Counted from the first letter of the stretch, positions 21,522 to 31,532 are shown. The stretch is 64,000 nt of DNA from Nocardia carnea NBRC 14403 (GCF_000308515.1 NZ_BAFV01000007.1:1-64000), one strand, 5' to 3'. Made by a program: numbers and translations. Notes: generated from the sequence alone by a model not told the origin.

Positions 21522-21977
21522 ATGGTCGACCAGCAAGTGCGTGTACCGGACCTGTCAGCGCGACCGTACGAGCTGACAGTGGAACGGGTGATGAAAGCAT
21601 CGCCCGAACTGTTGTACCTGGCATGGACCCAGGGATTCGATATCTGGTTCGCCGAGCCCGCGACGGTGCGGATGCGGCCCGAGGTGAACGAGCCGTTCTA
21701 TTTCGAAACCGCGCACGAGGGAAGTATGCACCCGCATTACGGGCGCTTTCTACAGCTCGAACCGGGGCGGCTCGTCGAAATGACCTGGGTGACCGGAGCG
21801 GCGGGGACCGAAGGCGCGGAGACCGTGGTCCGGGTGGAACTCGTCAAACAGCCCCGCGGTATCCGGTTACGCCTGCGGCACAGCGGGTTTGCCGGTGAAG
21901 CCGCCCGCGACCGCTACCGCGCGACCTGGCCCAAGGCGCTGGCCCGCCTCGACGAACGAACCGCTGCGATCGGTTGA
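21522..21977 (+). CDS. SRPBCC (AHSA1-like) domain protein
   Basis: A 151-aa START/Bet v1-like protein of the Aha1 C-terminal subfamily. It has the typical YELTVERVMKASPELLYLAWT start and an EGSMHPHYGRFLQLEPGRLVEMTW core. These proteins bind hydrophobic ligands in a deep pocket; the ligand here is unknown. The ATG at 21522 follows a purine-rich AGAG. The osmC-type gene starts 57 bases downstream on the same strand. Confidence 0.83.
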   Translation: MVDQQVRVPDLSARPYELTVERVMKASPELLYLAWTQGFDIWFAEPATVRMRPEVNEPFYFETAHEGSMHPHYGRFLQLEPGRLVEMTWVTGAAGTEGAETVVRVELVKQPRGIRLRLRHSGFAGEAARDRYRATWPKALARLDERTAAIG

Positions 21978-22033
21978 CGGGTACGGGTAGTTTCGGAACG
22001 GACCCGAACATATTCGTCTTCGAAAGGATTGTG

Positions 22034-22477
22034 ATGCCCACACGTACGGCGCGCACCGCATGGACCGGTGGTCTGCAGGACGGCTCCGGCCAGGTCGAGC
22101 TGGTCAGCTCCGGAGTCGGTAAGTACGAGGTGTCCTTCCCCAAACGTTCCGCCGAGGAAGCCGGCGGCACCACCAGCCCGGAGGAGCTGATCGCGGGAGC
22201 GCACGCGTCCTGCTACGCGATGGCGTTGTCGAACGAGATCGCCCAGGCGGGCGGTACTCCGGAGAGCCTCGACGTCTCGGCCGCGGTCACGCTCGGCCCG
22301 GATCCGGCCGGTGGCTTCCGGATCAGCCGGATCGCGCTGACCGTGCGCGGCCGGGTGTCCGGACTGGACAATGCGGCTTTCACCACGGCGGCCGCCGCGG
22401 CCAAGTCGGGATGCCCGGTGAGCAAGGCTTTGGCCGGAGTCGACGAGATCACTCTGGACGCCGCACTCGAGTCCTGA
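22034..22477 (+). CDS. OsmC family peroxiredoxin
   Basis: Reduces organic hydroperoxides with two catalytic cysteines, Cys60 in GAHASCYAMAL and Cys127 in KSGCPVSKAL, the spacing expected for OsmC/Ohr proteins. It is 147 aa. I use the ATG at 22034 with GAAAGGA upstream; the longer frame from 21974 overlaps the previous stop and lacks a ribosome site. A strong bidirectional hairpin follows. Confidence 0.93.
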   Translation: MPTRTARTAWTGGLQDGSGQVELVSSGVGKYEVSFPKRSAEEAGGTTSPEELIAGAHASCYAMALSNEIAQAGGTPESLDVSAAVTLGPDPAGGFRISRIALTVRGRVSGLDNAAFTTAAAAAKSGCPVSKALAGVDEITLDAALES

Positions 22478-22480
22478 GCC

Positions 22481-22521
22481 GTTGCCCGGGCTCTCCCGCG
22501 AACGCGGGGAGCCCGGGCAAC
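22481..22521. terminator. bidirectional terminator between convergent genes
   Basis: The stem GTTGCCCGGGCT.../...AGCCCGGGCAAC with a small bulge lies between osmC (+) and the convergent membrane-protein gene (-), and can serve both. Confidence 0.8.
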
Positions 22522-22528
22522 TCGGCCG

Positions 22529-23014
22529 CTAGCGGCGCATGCGCGTGAACCACGCGCGTGCCTCCGGCGTGTACATCGCCGGGATCGCGATCAATACCGT
22601 GCAGAAATGCCCGATACGGGTGATCGCGACAAGCGCGTTCTCGACCGTCGTATCGGGTAGGAGGTCGCCGGCGCTGTCGGCTGCTACGAGCGCGCTGAGC
22701 GGCTCCACCAGCAGTGAGGCCGTGCCGAATACGCCGATCCCGAGCGCGAGCGTGAGACGGGCCCAGCGGTCACCGCGCAGCATCCGCCACGCCACCACCA
22801 GCACCACGACGTAGATACCGGTGCGCATCAGCCATCCGGCGGCAAGGGAGCCGAACCCGGTCGATTGCCCGAACTGCACCACGCTGTGGACCGCTGTTTC
22901 CGCGACACCGAAACCCACCGCGGCGACCAGCGCGCGAAACGCGAGAGTGACCGACCGAGGGCGTGGCATGGTGGCAGGGGCGCTGTCCACAACGCGTAAG
23001 CCGATCTCGTTCAT
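22529..23014 (-). CDS. four-helix membrane protein of unknown function
   Basis: A 161-aa protein with about four hydrophobic segments (near residues 25-45, 60-78, 86-108 and 132-148) and short charged loops. I do not recognise a family. The start is ATG at 23014. Its stop is only 8 bases from a strong terminator shared with osmC. There is no conserved neighbour to suggest a role. Confidence 0.7.
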   Translation of the reverse strand: MNEIGLRVVDSAPATMPRPRSVTLAFRALVAAVGFGVAETAVHSVVQFGQSTGFGSLAAGWLMRTGIYVVVLVVAWRMLRGDRWARLTLALGIGVFGTASLLVEPLSALVAADSAGDLLPDTTVENALVAITRIGHFCTVLIAIPAMYTPEARAWFTRMRR

Positions 23015-23242
23015 GCCCCCGACACTGCCGCGGCCGTACCGGAACGGGAATCACCCTGCCGTAGCAGTCCTTTCCGCTACCCGAGTAGGGCGGCGCGTGC
23101 CCCGCTCGGTGAGCGCCGGCGAACCGGCCCCCACTTCGGTCACCCCGGGCCGCAGCACATAACCAGGCGCGGTGATGAGCACGAATGGTCGCACAGGCCA
23201 CGCCACCATTCGACGGTGGCGTGGGCGGCTCGGGAGGATCGG

Positions 23243-23554
23243 TCAGGCGTTCTTACCCGAGACGTCGAGCACCACCTCGAACTCCAGCAGCGAAGCGCCG
23301 GTGGCCACCGGTTTGTTCTGCTGCCCGGCATGCGCGTCCTTGGCCGGGCCGTCCCGCCAAGCCGCGAAGGACTCCTCGGAATCCCACTGGGTGACGACGA
23401 AATACCGGTTCTCCCCGGCAGTCGGCCGCAGCAGCTGGAAGCCGAGGAATCCGGGGGAGTTCTCGACGGCGTGCGCGCGGTGGGCGAACCGCTTCTCCAG
23501 TTCGGGACCCGCGCCCTCGGGGATCTCGATCGCATTGATCTTCACAACAGCCAT
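23243..23554 (-). CDS. mhuD: mycobilin-type heme-degrading monooxygenase MhuD
   Basis: A small dimeric ferredoxin-like ABM-fold enzyme that opens heme without releasing CO, known from M. tuberculosis MhuD (Rv3592). At 103 aa it carries the key residues at the same positions: Asn7, Trp66 and His75 (the heme ligand). The HAVENSPGFLGFQLLRP core is almost identical to my recollection of the mycobacterial protein. The gene is a single minus-strand unit, and structured repeat copy C lies in its upstream region in the same orientation. Confidence 0.95.
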   Translation of the reverse strand: MAVVKINAIEIPEGAGPELEKRFAHRAHAVENSPGFLGFQLLRPTAGENRYFVVTQWDSEESFAAWRDGPAKDAHAGQQNKPVATGASLLEFEVVLDVSGKNA

Positions 23555-23692
23555 ACTGCGAGCTTAGTGCTGTAGTTCTCTAGGTGCTCCAGGACGCGGG
23601 TTCCGGGGCTGTCGACCGCTGCTGTCGGGTAGATACTCCGCGGCGGAGTGATGTCGGGTGGACTATCCGAAAAGGGGCGGGCTGTAATTTTG

Positions 23693-23804
23693 GAGACGCT
23701 CCGCGTCTCGAGGGTGGGGCCCTTATGGGCCCGGTTCTTCACTCCTGCGCTCCTCCGCTTCGCTCCCCCGCTCCGTCGCTCCAGAACCGGGCGGGCCCCA
23801 CCCT
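23693..23804 (-). repeat. two-hairpin structured repeat, copy C
   Basis: Read on the minus strand it has the same plan as copies A and B: 10-bp inner stem (23729-23738 with 23783-23792), 6-nt bulge (23723-23728), about 12-bp outer stem (23711-23722 with 23793-23804), 44-nt loop (23739-23782) differing from copies A/B at a single base, and hairpin 2 (23693-23709) identical to that of copy A. The match to copy A continues for about 20 bases beyond hairpin 2. It is oriented toward mhuD, whose start is 138 bases away. Confidence 0.9.
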
Positions 23805-23904
23805 GGAACCATACGAAGAGGTGGGATTCGCGGTCTGGGTGGGCTCTGGCAGGGCTACACAGGCCTCGGGGTGGGGGCTGTGGGGGCGAATTACACTCGG
23901 GCCG

Positions 23905-24669
23905 GTGTTGCACGACGAAGGTGGGTCCGGGGTTCCGATACTGCTGCTGCACGGGTTGATGGGGAGCGCTCGGACCTGGGCGGATCAGCTCGACTGGCTG
24001 CGCGGCTACGGTCATGTGTATACCTTCGACGCGGCAGGGCACGGGCGGCCCGCTCCGGCCGAATTGACGACCGATGCGTTCGTCGCGGATCTGGCCGCGG
24101 CCACCGGCGGGATCGGTGAGCCGATGGTCGTCATCGGTCATTCCATGGGCGCCCTGCACGGGTGGGTCTTCGCGGCCGAGCATCCGGAGCGGGTGCGGGC
24201 ACTGGTGGTGGAGGATATGGCGGCCGATTTCACCGGCCGTACTGCCGCGCACTGGGCGGCCATGATCGAGGCCTGGCCGCAGCCGTTCGCCGACGAGGCT
24301 TCCTTGCTGGAATTCTTCGGCCCGGTCGCCGGGCGTTATTTCCAGCGCTCATTCGACCGCACCTCGGACGGCTATCGGCTGCACGGCGAGATCACCACAT
24401 TCCGCGATATCTCCGAGGAATGGGGCACTCGTGCGTTCTGGCCGCAGTGGCGGCAGGTGCGGGTGCCCACCCTGCTCATCGAGGGCGAGTACACCATCAC
24501 CCCGCCGGGGCAGATGCGCCGGATGGCCGATCTCCATCCGGACGCCGAACATATCGTGATCCCCGAGGCGGGCCATCTCGTGCACGACGACCAGCCCGGC
24601 CGCTACCGTGCCGCGGTCCAGCGATTCCTCACCCGGGTGCTCGCCGCGAAAACAGCACCGCGCGGCTGA
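23905..24669 (+). CDS. alpha/beta hydrolase
   Basis: A 254-aa alpha/beta hydrolase with the oxyanion-region HGLMGS, nucleophile elbow GHSMG and catalytic His in EAGHLVHDD near the C-terminus. It resembles the hydrolase next to mhuD in mycobacteria (Rv3591c). The open frame reads back through the repeat to 23584, which is implausible. I use the GTG at 23905 because TACACT (23892-23897) is a -10 placed to start transcription at 23904, giving a leaderless mRNA. The substrate is unknown. Confidence 0.85.
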   Translation: MLHDEGGSGVPILLLHGLMGSARTWADQLDWLRGYGHVYTFDAAGHGRPAPAELTTDAFVADLAAATGGIGEPMVVIGHSMGALHGWVFAAEHPERVRALVVEDMAADFTGRTAAHWAAMIEAWPQPFADEASLLEFFGPVAGRYFQRSFDRTSDGYRLHGEITTFRDISEEWGTRAFWPQWRQVRVPTLLIEGEYTITPPGQMRRMADLHPDAEHIVIPEAGHLVHDDQPGRYRAAVQRFLTRVLAAKTAPRG

Positions 24670-24762
24670 CCGTTCCGTCTGTGCAGGCCGCGGGCGCACC
24701 GTCTGTCCGGGCGGGTGAGCCGGCCCTCGGGCAGTGGGTTCGGATACGTGGCCCGGCCGGTC

Positions 24763-25728
24763 TCAGCCCTCGCCCGCCAGTGCGAACCGGCCGTCCCGGG
24801 TCTGCTCGATCAGGCCGTCCACCAGCAGCGAATCCAGCGCACGGTCGCGCTGCCCGGGGTCGCGGGTCCAGGCCAGGTCGAGGCGGACGCGGTCCACGGG
24901 TTCGGCTGCTGCACGCAGCACATCGAGTAGCCGGCCGCGTGCCTGCCGGTCGGTGCCCTCGTACTTCTGGGTGCGCCGGGTCGATTCCTGGCGTGGCCGG
25001 CCCGCCGTCACCCAGGCGCAGCGAGGCAGTGGGCAGCGGGTGCAGTCGGGGGTACGGGCGGTGCATACCGTCGCCCCGAGTTCCATCAGGGCCGCGGAGA
25101 AGATCGCCGCCCGGTCCACCCGGGTGGGTAGCAGTGCCTCGGTTTCGTGCAGGTCCCTGGTAGCCGGATTACCGGCCTCGCCGCGTCCGTGTACGGCCCG
25201 GGCCACCACCCGGCGAACATTGGTGTCCACCACCGGAACTCGTTGTCCGTAGGCGAAACAGGCGACCGCCCGCGCGGTGTAGTCGCCGATACCGGGCAAT
25301 CCGAGCAGGACCTCGACATCGCCGGGGACCTCGTCCCCGTGCTCGGCCGCCAAGACCTGCGCGCATTCGTGTAGCCGCAGGGCACGCCGGGGATAACCGA
25401 GCTTGCCCCAGGCCCGTAACACCTCGCCCGCGCTCGCCGCCGCCATTGCCGAAGGCACCGGCCAGCGAGCCACCCATTCCCGCCAGATCGGTTCCACCCG
25501 CGCTACCGGGGTCTGCTGCAGCATGATCTCGCTCATCAGGATCTGCCATGCGGTCACCCCGGGCCGGCGCCACGGTAGGTCGCGGGCGGTGCGGGCATAC
25601 CAGTCGATCAGCACATCGGAATCGACCAGGGGTATCTCGCCCGCAGTGCCGTGGCCCGCCTTCGTCACCGGTCCGCCGACTGCTCCGCTGCTCACCCGAA
25701 TCGCTCCGTTCTCACTGTGCAATGCCAC
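24763..25728 (-). CDS. mutY: A/G-specific adenine DNA glycosylase
   Basis: Removes adenine mispaired with 8-oxoguanine. The helix-hairpin-helix region LLGLPGIGDYTARAVACFAYG, the conserved PVVDTNVRRV segment with the catalytic Asp, and the four-cysteine [4Fe-4S] loop CTARTPDCTRCPLPRC are all present. It is 321 aa, about 17 residues longer than the mycobacterial protein, with the excess at the N-terminus, so a later start is possible. Divergent from the carbonic anhydrase gene, as in mycobacteria. Confidence 0.94.
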   Translation of the reverse strand: MALHSENGAIRVSSGAVGGPVTKAGHGTAGEIPLVDSDVLIDWYARTARDLPWRRPGVTAWQILMSEIMLQQTPVARVEPIWREWVARWPVPSAMAAASAGEVLRAWGKLGYPRRALRLHECAQVLAAEHGDEVPGDVEVLLGLPGIGDYTARAVACFAYGQRVPVVDTNVRRVVARAVHGRGEAGNPATRDLHETEALLPTRVDRAAIFSAALMELGATVCTARTPDCTRCPLPRCAWVTAGRPRQESTRRTQKYEGTDRQARGRLLDVLRAAAEPVDRVRLDLAWTRDPGQRDRALDSLLVDGLIEQTRDGRFALAGEG

Positions 25729-25805
25729 CGGCGGCGCGGCTACCGACGCCGTGCCGTAACGGGACCGAAGCCGGGGGCAATCTCGAATCGTGCAGAATGG
25801 ACACC

Positions 25806-26429
25806 ATGCCCCAGTCCAACCCGGTGAGTGCCTGGAAGTCGCTGCGCGAAGGTAACGAGCGCTTCATGAACGGCACATTGCAGCATCCTAGTCAGGGAAT
25901 TGCCGACCGAGCCAAGCTCGTCGGTGGCCAGAGTCCGACCGCTCTGCTGTTCGGCTGTGGTGATTCCCGGGTGGCCGCGGAGTTGATCTTCGATCAGGGC
26001 CTCGGCGATATGTTCGTGGTGCGCACGGCCGGCCATGTGATCGACGCCTCGGTCCTGGGTTCCATCGAGTACGGCGTGGCGGTGCTGAACGTACCGCTGA
26101 TCGTGGTCCTCGGCCACGACAGCTGTGGTGCTGTCAAAGCGACACTGGACGCACTGGACGGCGGTGAGGTGCCGGGCGGGTTCATTCGCAGCGTTGTCGA
26201 GAAGGTCACCCCGTCGATGCTGATCGGCCGTCGCGAGGGGCTGGAAACAGTCGACGAGCTCGAAGCCCGTCACGTGGTGGAAACGAGCAGCCTGCTCATG
26301 GAACGGTCGAAGATCGTGTCCGAGCGGGTGGAAGCCGGCGACTGCGCCATCGCGTGCGTCACCTACAAGCTGGCCGAAGGTCGTGCTCAACTGCAGCGTG
26401 TGGTCGGTGAGATCGGCGAGACCGTCTGA
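25806..26429 (+). CDS. canB: beta-carbonic anhydrase
   Basis: Interconverts CO2 and bicarbonate with a zinc held by Cys in FGCGDSR and by His and Cys in GHDSCG. It is 207 aa. I chose the ATG at 25806 because the resulting MPQSNPVSAWK start aligns with the mycobacterial enzyme; an ATG at 25797 would add three residues. A terminator hairpin follows. Confidence 0.94.
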   Translation: MPQSNPVSAWKSLREGNERFMNGTLQHPSQGIADRAKLVGGQSPTALLFGCGDSRVAAELIFDQGLGDMFVVRTAGHVIDASVLGSIEYGVAVLNVPLIVVLGHDSCGAVKATLDALDGGEVPGGFIRSVVEKVTPSMLIGRREGLETVDELEARHVVETSSLLMERSKIVSERVEAGDCAIACVTYKLAEGRAQLQRVVGEIGETV

Positions 26430-26446
26430 CGGCAACCGGCAGGTGT

Positions 26447-26472
26447 GGTCCGGCCGCAAAACCGGCCGGACC
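26447..26472 (+). terminator. carbonic anhydrase terminator hairpin
   Basis: A perfect 9-bp stem GGTCCGGCC/GGCCGGACC with an 8-nt A-rich loop starts 17 bases after the canB stop. There is no T-tract. Confidence 0.65.
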
Positions 26473-26549
26473 CTCGCGGTGGCAGTTCCGGGGCAGCTCG
26501 TGGTGTGCCGTTGACCGTCACCACCGCCGAATGCGCTTACCGTTGACAC

Positions 26550-27224
26550 GTGTTGGAACCGACAGGACCGTTACCGCCGGAGATCTACTGGCGGCGTCGC
26601 GCTTTTGCCATCGGAGCGCTGGTGGTTGCGCTCGCGGTGGTGATCTGGCTGGCCGTGACCGTAACCCGGGGTGGCGGTTCGCCCGAGGCGACCGGCGCCG
26701 CGGCCTCGTCCACGGCGAGCTCGGAAGCCGCGGCGAGTTCGGCGCCGTCGGCCACCACGACCACCACGGAGAAGTCGTCTGCCACGACCTCGGCCGCCGA
26801 ATCGTCGCAGCCCGCGCCCGCCGCGTCCGGGCAATGCGCCGACCAATCGCTGGCCATCAAGGTTTCGGTGGCCCAGCCGACCTATCGGGTCGGGGAGGAA
26901 CCGGTTTTCGGGATCGTGATCACGAATATCTCCGGTGAGCCCTGCACCCGCGATATGGGGTCGGGGTTGCAGCGGGTCTCGGTGCAGACGCTGGACGGTG
27001 GACGGCAGTTGTGGGCCAGTACGGATTGCTATCCCGACGGTGAACCGGATCTGCGCACTCTCGATCGAGGTGAGCAGGCCGCCTTCACGGTGACCTGGAC
27101 CGGTACCACCTCGCAGCCCGAATGCGCGGGGGAGCGGGTGCAGGTTCCCAGCGGGGCCTACCACGTGGTGGCGCAGCTCGGGGCGGTCCGTAGCGCACCA
27201 GAACCGTTCAACATCGCGGAATAG
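26550..27224 (+). CDS. conserved membrane-anchored protein (Rv3587c-like)
   Basis: A short cytoplasmic start (PPEIYWRRR), one membrane segment (about residues 18-40) and a Ser/Thr/Ala-rich linker (45-92) lead to an extracytoplasmic Ig-like domain with four cysteines. This matches the topology of the mycobacterial protein between canB and radA. The GTG at 26550 is exactly 7 bases after a TACCGT -10, so the mRNA is probably leaderless. Function unknown. It is convergent with radA. Confidence 0.85.
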   Translation: MLEPTGPLPPEIYWRRRAFAIGALVVALAVVIWLAVTVTRGGGSPEATGAAASSTASSEAAASSAPSATTTTTEKSSATTSAAESSQPAPAASGQCADQSLAIKVSVAQPTYRVGEEPVFGIVITNISGEPCTRDMGSGLQRVSVQTLDGGRQLWASTDCYPDGEPDLRTLDRGEQAAFTVTWTGTTSQPECAGERVQVPSGAYHVVAQLGAVRSAPEPFNIAE

Positions 27225-27258
27225 CGGTCCCGGCCGGAGGCCGGTAGCGTGGCGCGGG

Positions 27259-28635
27259 CTACTTCTTCTTCGACAGGCCCGCCAGCCGCAGCGCGGCCCG
27301 CAGGCTGGCCGCCTCGTGCAGGGCCATACCCGTGTTCTTCGCGGTGACGCCCGGGGGCACTACCGCGTTCGTGAACCCGAGTCGTTCGGCTTCGGCCAAC
27401 CGGCGTCCGGTGGCGGTGATCCGGCGGACCTCGCCGGCCAGTCCCACCTCACCGAGGATCACCCAGCCCGGCGGGAGCGCGGTATCGCGGGCGGCGCCGG
27501 CGATGGCCAGTGCGATGGCCAGATCGGCAGCGGGTTCGGTGAGCCGCATACCACCGACCGTTGCCGCGTAGACATCCTGTTTGCCGACATAGAGCCCGCA
27601 GCGGCTCTGCAGGACGGCCAGCACCATGGCGACCCGGTTGTAGTCCAGTCCACTGACTGCCCGGCGTGGTGCCGGTACCTGGGTGTCCACCGTGAGCCCT
27701 TGGACTTCGCCGACCAGCGGCCGCTTCCCGTCCATCGCCACCGTCACCGCCGTACCGGGCACCGAATCGGTCCGGTGGTGCAGGAACAGACCGGAAGGGT
27801 CTGTCACACAGGCGATTCCGTCATCGTGTAGTTCGAAACAGCCCACCTCGTCGGCACTGCCGAAACGGTTCTTGATACCGCGCACCATCCGCAGTGTCGA
27901 ATTCTTGTCACCCTCGAACTGCAGCACCACGTCGACCAGATGTTCCAGTGTGCGCGGCCCGGCCACCGCCCCGTCCTTGGTGACGTGGCCGACCAGCAGC
28001 ACCGCGATACCGCTCGTCTTGGCCAGTGAGGTGAGTGCCGCGGTGACCGCCCGGACCTGCGTGACCCCGCCGGTTACGCCGTCGCTATCGGTGGCCAGCA
28101 TGGTCTGCACCGAATCCACTACCAGCAGTGTGGGTTTCACCTGATCGACATGTCCGAGCAGAACCGACAGGTCCGATTCGGCCGCCAGGTACACCCGTTC
28201 GTGTACCGCTCCTGTCCGGTCCGCCCGCAAGCGCACCTGCCCCGCGGATTCCTCCGCGGTGACATACAGGGCGCGCTCGTCGCGCTGTCGTGCCCAGCGA
28301 TGCGCGACCTCGAGCAGCAGGGTCGATTTCCCCACCCCGGGCTCACCGGAGAGCAGTACCACCGACCCCGCGACGATACCGCCGCCGAGTACCCGGTCGA
28401 GTTCGGAAACCCCCGTCGACCGGGCCGTCGTTGTCTGCGAATCGATCCGTGAGATCGGCGCGGCCGCGGTACTCGGCAGCATCGCTTTACGAGCCGCCGG
28501 TGCACCGGCGGCTCCCGCGGCGGGCAGCGCCTCGTCGACGGTGCCCCACGATCCGCAGGCCGGGCATTTACCGACCCATTTGGCAACCTCGTGCGCGCAT
28601 TCCGAGCACCGATAGACGGCTTTGGTCTTGGTCAC
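27259..28635 (-). CDS. radA: DNA repair protein RadA
   Basis: A RecA-like branch-migration ATPase. The N-terminal zinc finger (CSEC...KWVGKCPACGSWG), Walker A GEPGVGKST, the RadA motif KNRFGS and a C-terminal Lon-like domain are all present. I place the start at the GTG at 28635 (458 aa) with GGGG 8 bases upstream; 28641 and 28662 are alternatives. In mycobacteria disA follows radA; here the downstream neighbour is a convergent membrane-protein gene, so disA is absent from this site. Confidence 0.95.
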   Translation of the reverse strand: MTKTKAVYRCSECAHEVAKWVGKCPACGSWGTVDEALPAAGAAGAPAARKAMLPSTAAAPISRIDSQTTTARSTGVSELDRVLGGGIVAGSVVLLSGEPGVGKSTLLLEVAHRWARQRDERALYVTAEESAGQVRLRADRTGAVHERVYLAAESDLSVLLGHVDQVKPTLLVVDSVQTMLATDSDGVTGGVTQVRAVTAALTSLAKTSGIAVLLVGHVTKDGAVAGPRTLEHLVDVVLQFEGDKNSTLRMVRGIKNRFGSADEVGCFELHDDGIACVTDPSGLFLHHRTDSVPGTAVTVAMDGKRPLVGEVQGLTVDTQVPAPRRAVSGLDYNRVAMVLAVLQSRCGLYVGKQDVYAATVGGMRLTEPAADLAIALAIAGAARDTALPPGWVILGEVGLAGEVRRITATGRRLAEAERLGFTNAVVPPGVTAKNTGMALHEAASLRAALRLAGLSKKK

Positions 28636-28707
28636 TGCCACAGCCCCGCACCTTACGCACACCGACCGACAGCAAGACCTGCGCCGACGAAGTCGGCGCC
28701 GAAAGAC

Positions 28708-29367
28708 TCAGTGCCCGCCGGCCGATCCGGTGGTGCTCTTGGAGAGCTCGGATTCGTGGCGGGGGGACTCGATACCGGCGTCGACCGGGACCTCGACCTG
28801 GACGGTGCCGTTCTCCTTGAAGTTGAACGACACGTTGTAGGTCAGGCCCGGGGTGATGTTCTGGGTCAGCCCGGTGATCTCGATGGCGGCGGTTTCCGTC
28901 TCCCCGGCCTCGGTGTCGACGGTTTCGCCCGTGGTGTGGGTTTCCGCGCCTGCCGAGGGGGTCGAGACGACGATCGTTTCGGAGGGGGCGATTTCGATCT
29001 TGTCGCCGTCGGCCGGGGTGATCTTCACCGTGCCGAGGTCGGTGGTGACGCCGGTGAGTTCGTCGGTGACGGTTTCGCCGGTGTTGATGATCGACAGCGC
29101 CAGCGCCGCCTGGCCGCCCGCGGTGTTGGTGTGGGTACCCGATCCCGGGTAGACGATATGCACATTGCGCAGCGAGATGCTGCCGGCTTCGGCGGTGTTG
29201 CCGTTGATCGCCGCGACCTGATCGGCGGTCTGCGAGACCTGGCCGGCGCTGCAGCCGGACAGGATGATGGCCGCTCCGGCGGCGAGCGCGGCGACCGGCA
29301 CCAGGCGCCGGCGCCGCCGAGTCGAGGCGACCGGGCTCGCGGCAGTCACAGCAGTCAGGGCAGTCAC
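28708..29367 (-). CDS. lpqE: LpqE-like lipoprotein
   Basis: A secreted lipoprotein of 219 aa. A basic N-terminus (RRRRRLVPV) and hydrophobic stretch end in lipobox LSGC, then SAGQVSQTADQVAAINGN, which resembles mycobacterial LpqE (Rv3584) next to radA. The mature part is rich in Thr/Glu/Gly and ends in a beta-rich domain containing TYNVSFNFKENG. The GTG at 29367 is preceded by GGAGG at 7 bases. Function unknown. The candidate -10 is TACAGT on the minus strand (29409-29414). Confidence 0.86.
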   Translation of the reverse strand: MTALTAVTAASPVASTRRRRRLVPVAALAAGAAIILSGCSAGQVSQTADQVAAINGNTAEAGSISLRNVHIVYPGSGTHTNTAGGQAALALSIINTGETVTDELTGVTTDLGTVKITPADGDKIEIAPSETIVVSTPSAGAETHTTGETVDTEAGETETAAIEITGLTQNITPGLTYNVSFNFKENGTVQVEVPVDAGIESPRHESELSKSTTGSAGGH

Positions 29368-30319
<952 letters not shown>

Positions 30320-30321
30320 CC

Positions 30322-31032
30322 GTGTACGAACCGGACGGGTCCGGCCGTAACGCCGGACCTGTCATCGCGTTGGTTCCTGCCGCCGGTCGTGGTGAACGTC
30401 TGGGAGCAGATGCTCCGAAGGCGTTCGTCCCGGTCGGCGGCACACCCATGCTCGGGTTGGCTGTCCGTGGATTGATGGCTGCCGGGGTTGTCGACGAGAT
30501 CATAGTGATGGTGCCCGCCCAACTCGTCGAGGCAACGGCAGCTCTGCTCCCGCCCGCGGCACCGGCTCGGATCGTGGCCGGTGGCGCCGAACGCACCGAT
30601 TCCGTGCGCGCCGGGCTGGCGTATACCGGTGCGGCCGCCCACGTACTGGTGCACGATGCCGCACGGGCGCTCACCCCGCCCGATCTGATTGCCCGGGTGG
30701 TGGCCGAACTGCGGGCCGGCCGCCCCGCCGTCGTACCGGCGCTACCGGTGGTCGATACCGTGAAATCGGTCGATACCGCCGGCATCGTGACGGGTACGCC
30801 GGACCGTTCCGCCCTACGCGCGGTGCAGACTCCGCAAGGTTTCGCCGCCGATGTGCTGCGCCGCGCCTACGAGTATGCGGAGAGTGCCACCGACGATGCC
30901 GGCCTGGTCGAACGGCTGGGTGTCGACGTGCACACCATCCCCGGCGACCCACTCGCATTCAAGATCACCACGCCGCTCGACCTGCGCCTGGCCGAAGCCG
31001 TGCTCGAGGGAAAGCAGGTGGCCGGGCGATGA
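30322..31032 (+). CDS. ispD: 2-C-methyl-D-erythritol 4-phosphate cytidylyltransferase
   Basis: Third step of the MEP isoprenoid pathway. The nucleotide-binding signature [18 protein letters not shown] lies near residues 18-35, and VHDAARALT and QTPQGF follow as expected. It is 236 aa. The GTG at 30322 lies 2 bases after carD, and its stop overlaps the ispF start. Co-transcription with carD is likely and is the arrangement in mycobacteria. Confidence 0.95.
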   Translation: MYEPDGSGRNAGPVIALVPAAGRGERLGADAPKAFVPVGGTPMLGLAVRGLMAAGVVDEIIVMVPAQLVEATAALLPPAAPARIVAGGAERTDSVRAGLAYTGAAAHVLVHDAARALTPPDLIARVVAELRAGRPAVVPALPVVDTVKSVDTAGIVTGTPDRSALRAVQTPQGFAADVLRRAYEYAESATDDAGLVERLGVDVHTIPGDPLAFKITTPLDLRLAEAVLEGKQVAGR

Positions 31033-31532
31033 TGGATTTCCGCGTCGGTATCGGCACCGATGTGCACCCGATCGAACCGGGCCGGCCTTGCTGGATGGCC
31101 GGGCTGCTGTTCGACGGTGAAGACGGTTGCGCGGGGCATTCCGACGGCGATGTGGCTGCCCACGCGCTGTGCGATGCCCTGCTGTCGGCTGCCGGGCTCG
31201 GTGATGTCGGATCGGTCTTCGGGACCGGCCGCCCGGAATGGGCGGGGGTGTCCGGCGCCGCCATGCTGAAGGAAGTGCGGCGGCTGCTCGAAGACTCCGG
31301 ATACGCGGTCGGCAACGCCGCGGTCCAGGTCATCGGTAACCGCCCGCGGATCGGGCCACGGCGAGCGGAGGCCCAGCAGGTGCTCGGTGATCTGCTCGAC
31401 GCGCCCGTTTCGGTATCCGGCACCACCAGTGACGGGCTGGGTCTCACCGGCCGCGGTGAGGGTATCGCCGCGGTCGCCACCGCACTGCTGCACTGTCCGG
31501 GGCGGCCGAGCGATCTCCCCGAGGACCGGTAA
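31029..31532 (+). CDS. ispF: 2-C-methyl-D-erythritol 2,4-cyclodiphosphate synthase
   Basis: Cyclises CDP-ME-2-phosphate in the MEP pathway. The zinc-binding GIGTDVHP (about residues 7-14) and [16 protein letters not shown] segments are intact, and [15 protein letters not shown] closes the active site. It is 167 aa. Two tandem ATG codons (31029, 31032) are possible starts; the first overlaps the ispD stop. Confidence 0.95.
   Translation: MMDFRVGIGTDVHPIEPGRPCWMAGLLFDGEDGCAGHSDGDVAAHALCDALLSAAGLGDVGSVFGTGRPEWAGVSGAAMLKEVRRLLEDSGYAVGNAAVQVIGNRPRIGPRRAEAQQVLGDLLDAPVSVSGTTSDGLGLTGRGEGIAAVATALLHCPGRPSDLPEDR

Noticed and set aside
23542..24252. 236-codon minus-strand frame over the third repeat and the alpha/beta hydrolase
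   Set aside because: It lies antisense to the hydrolase and owes its openness to high GC. Its distinctive peptide is again the repeat.
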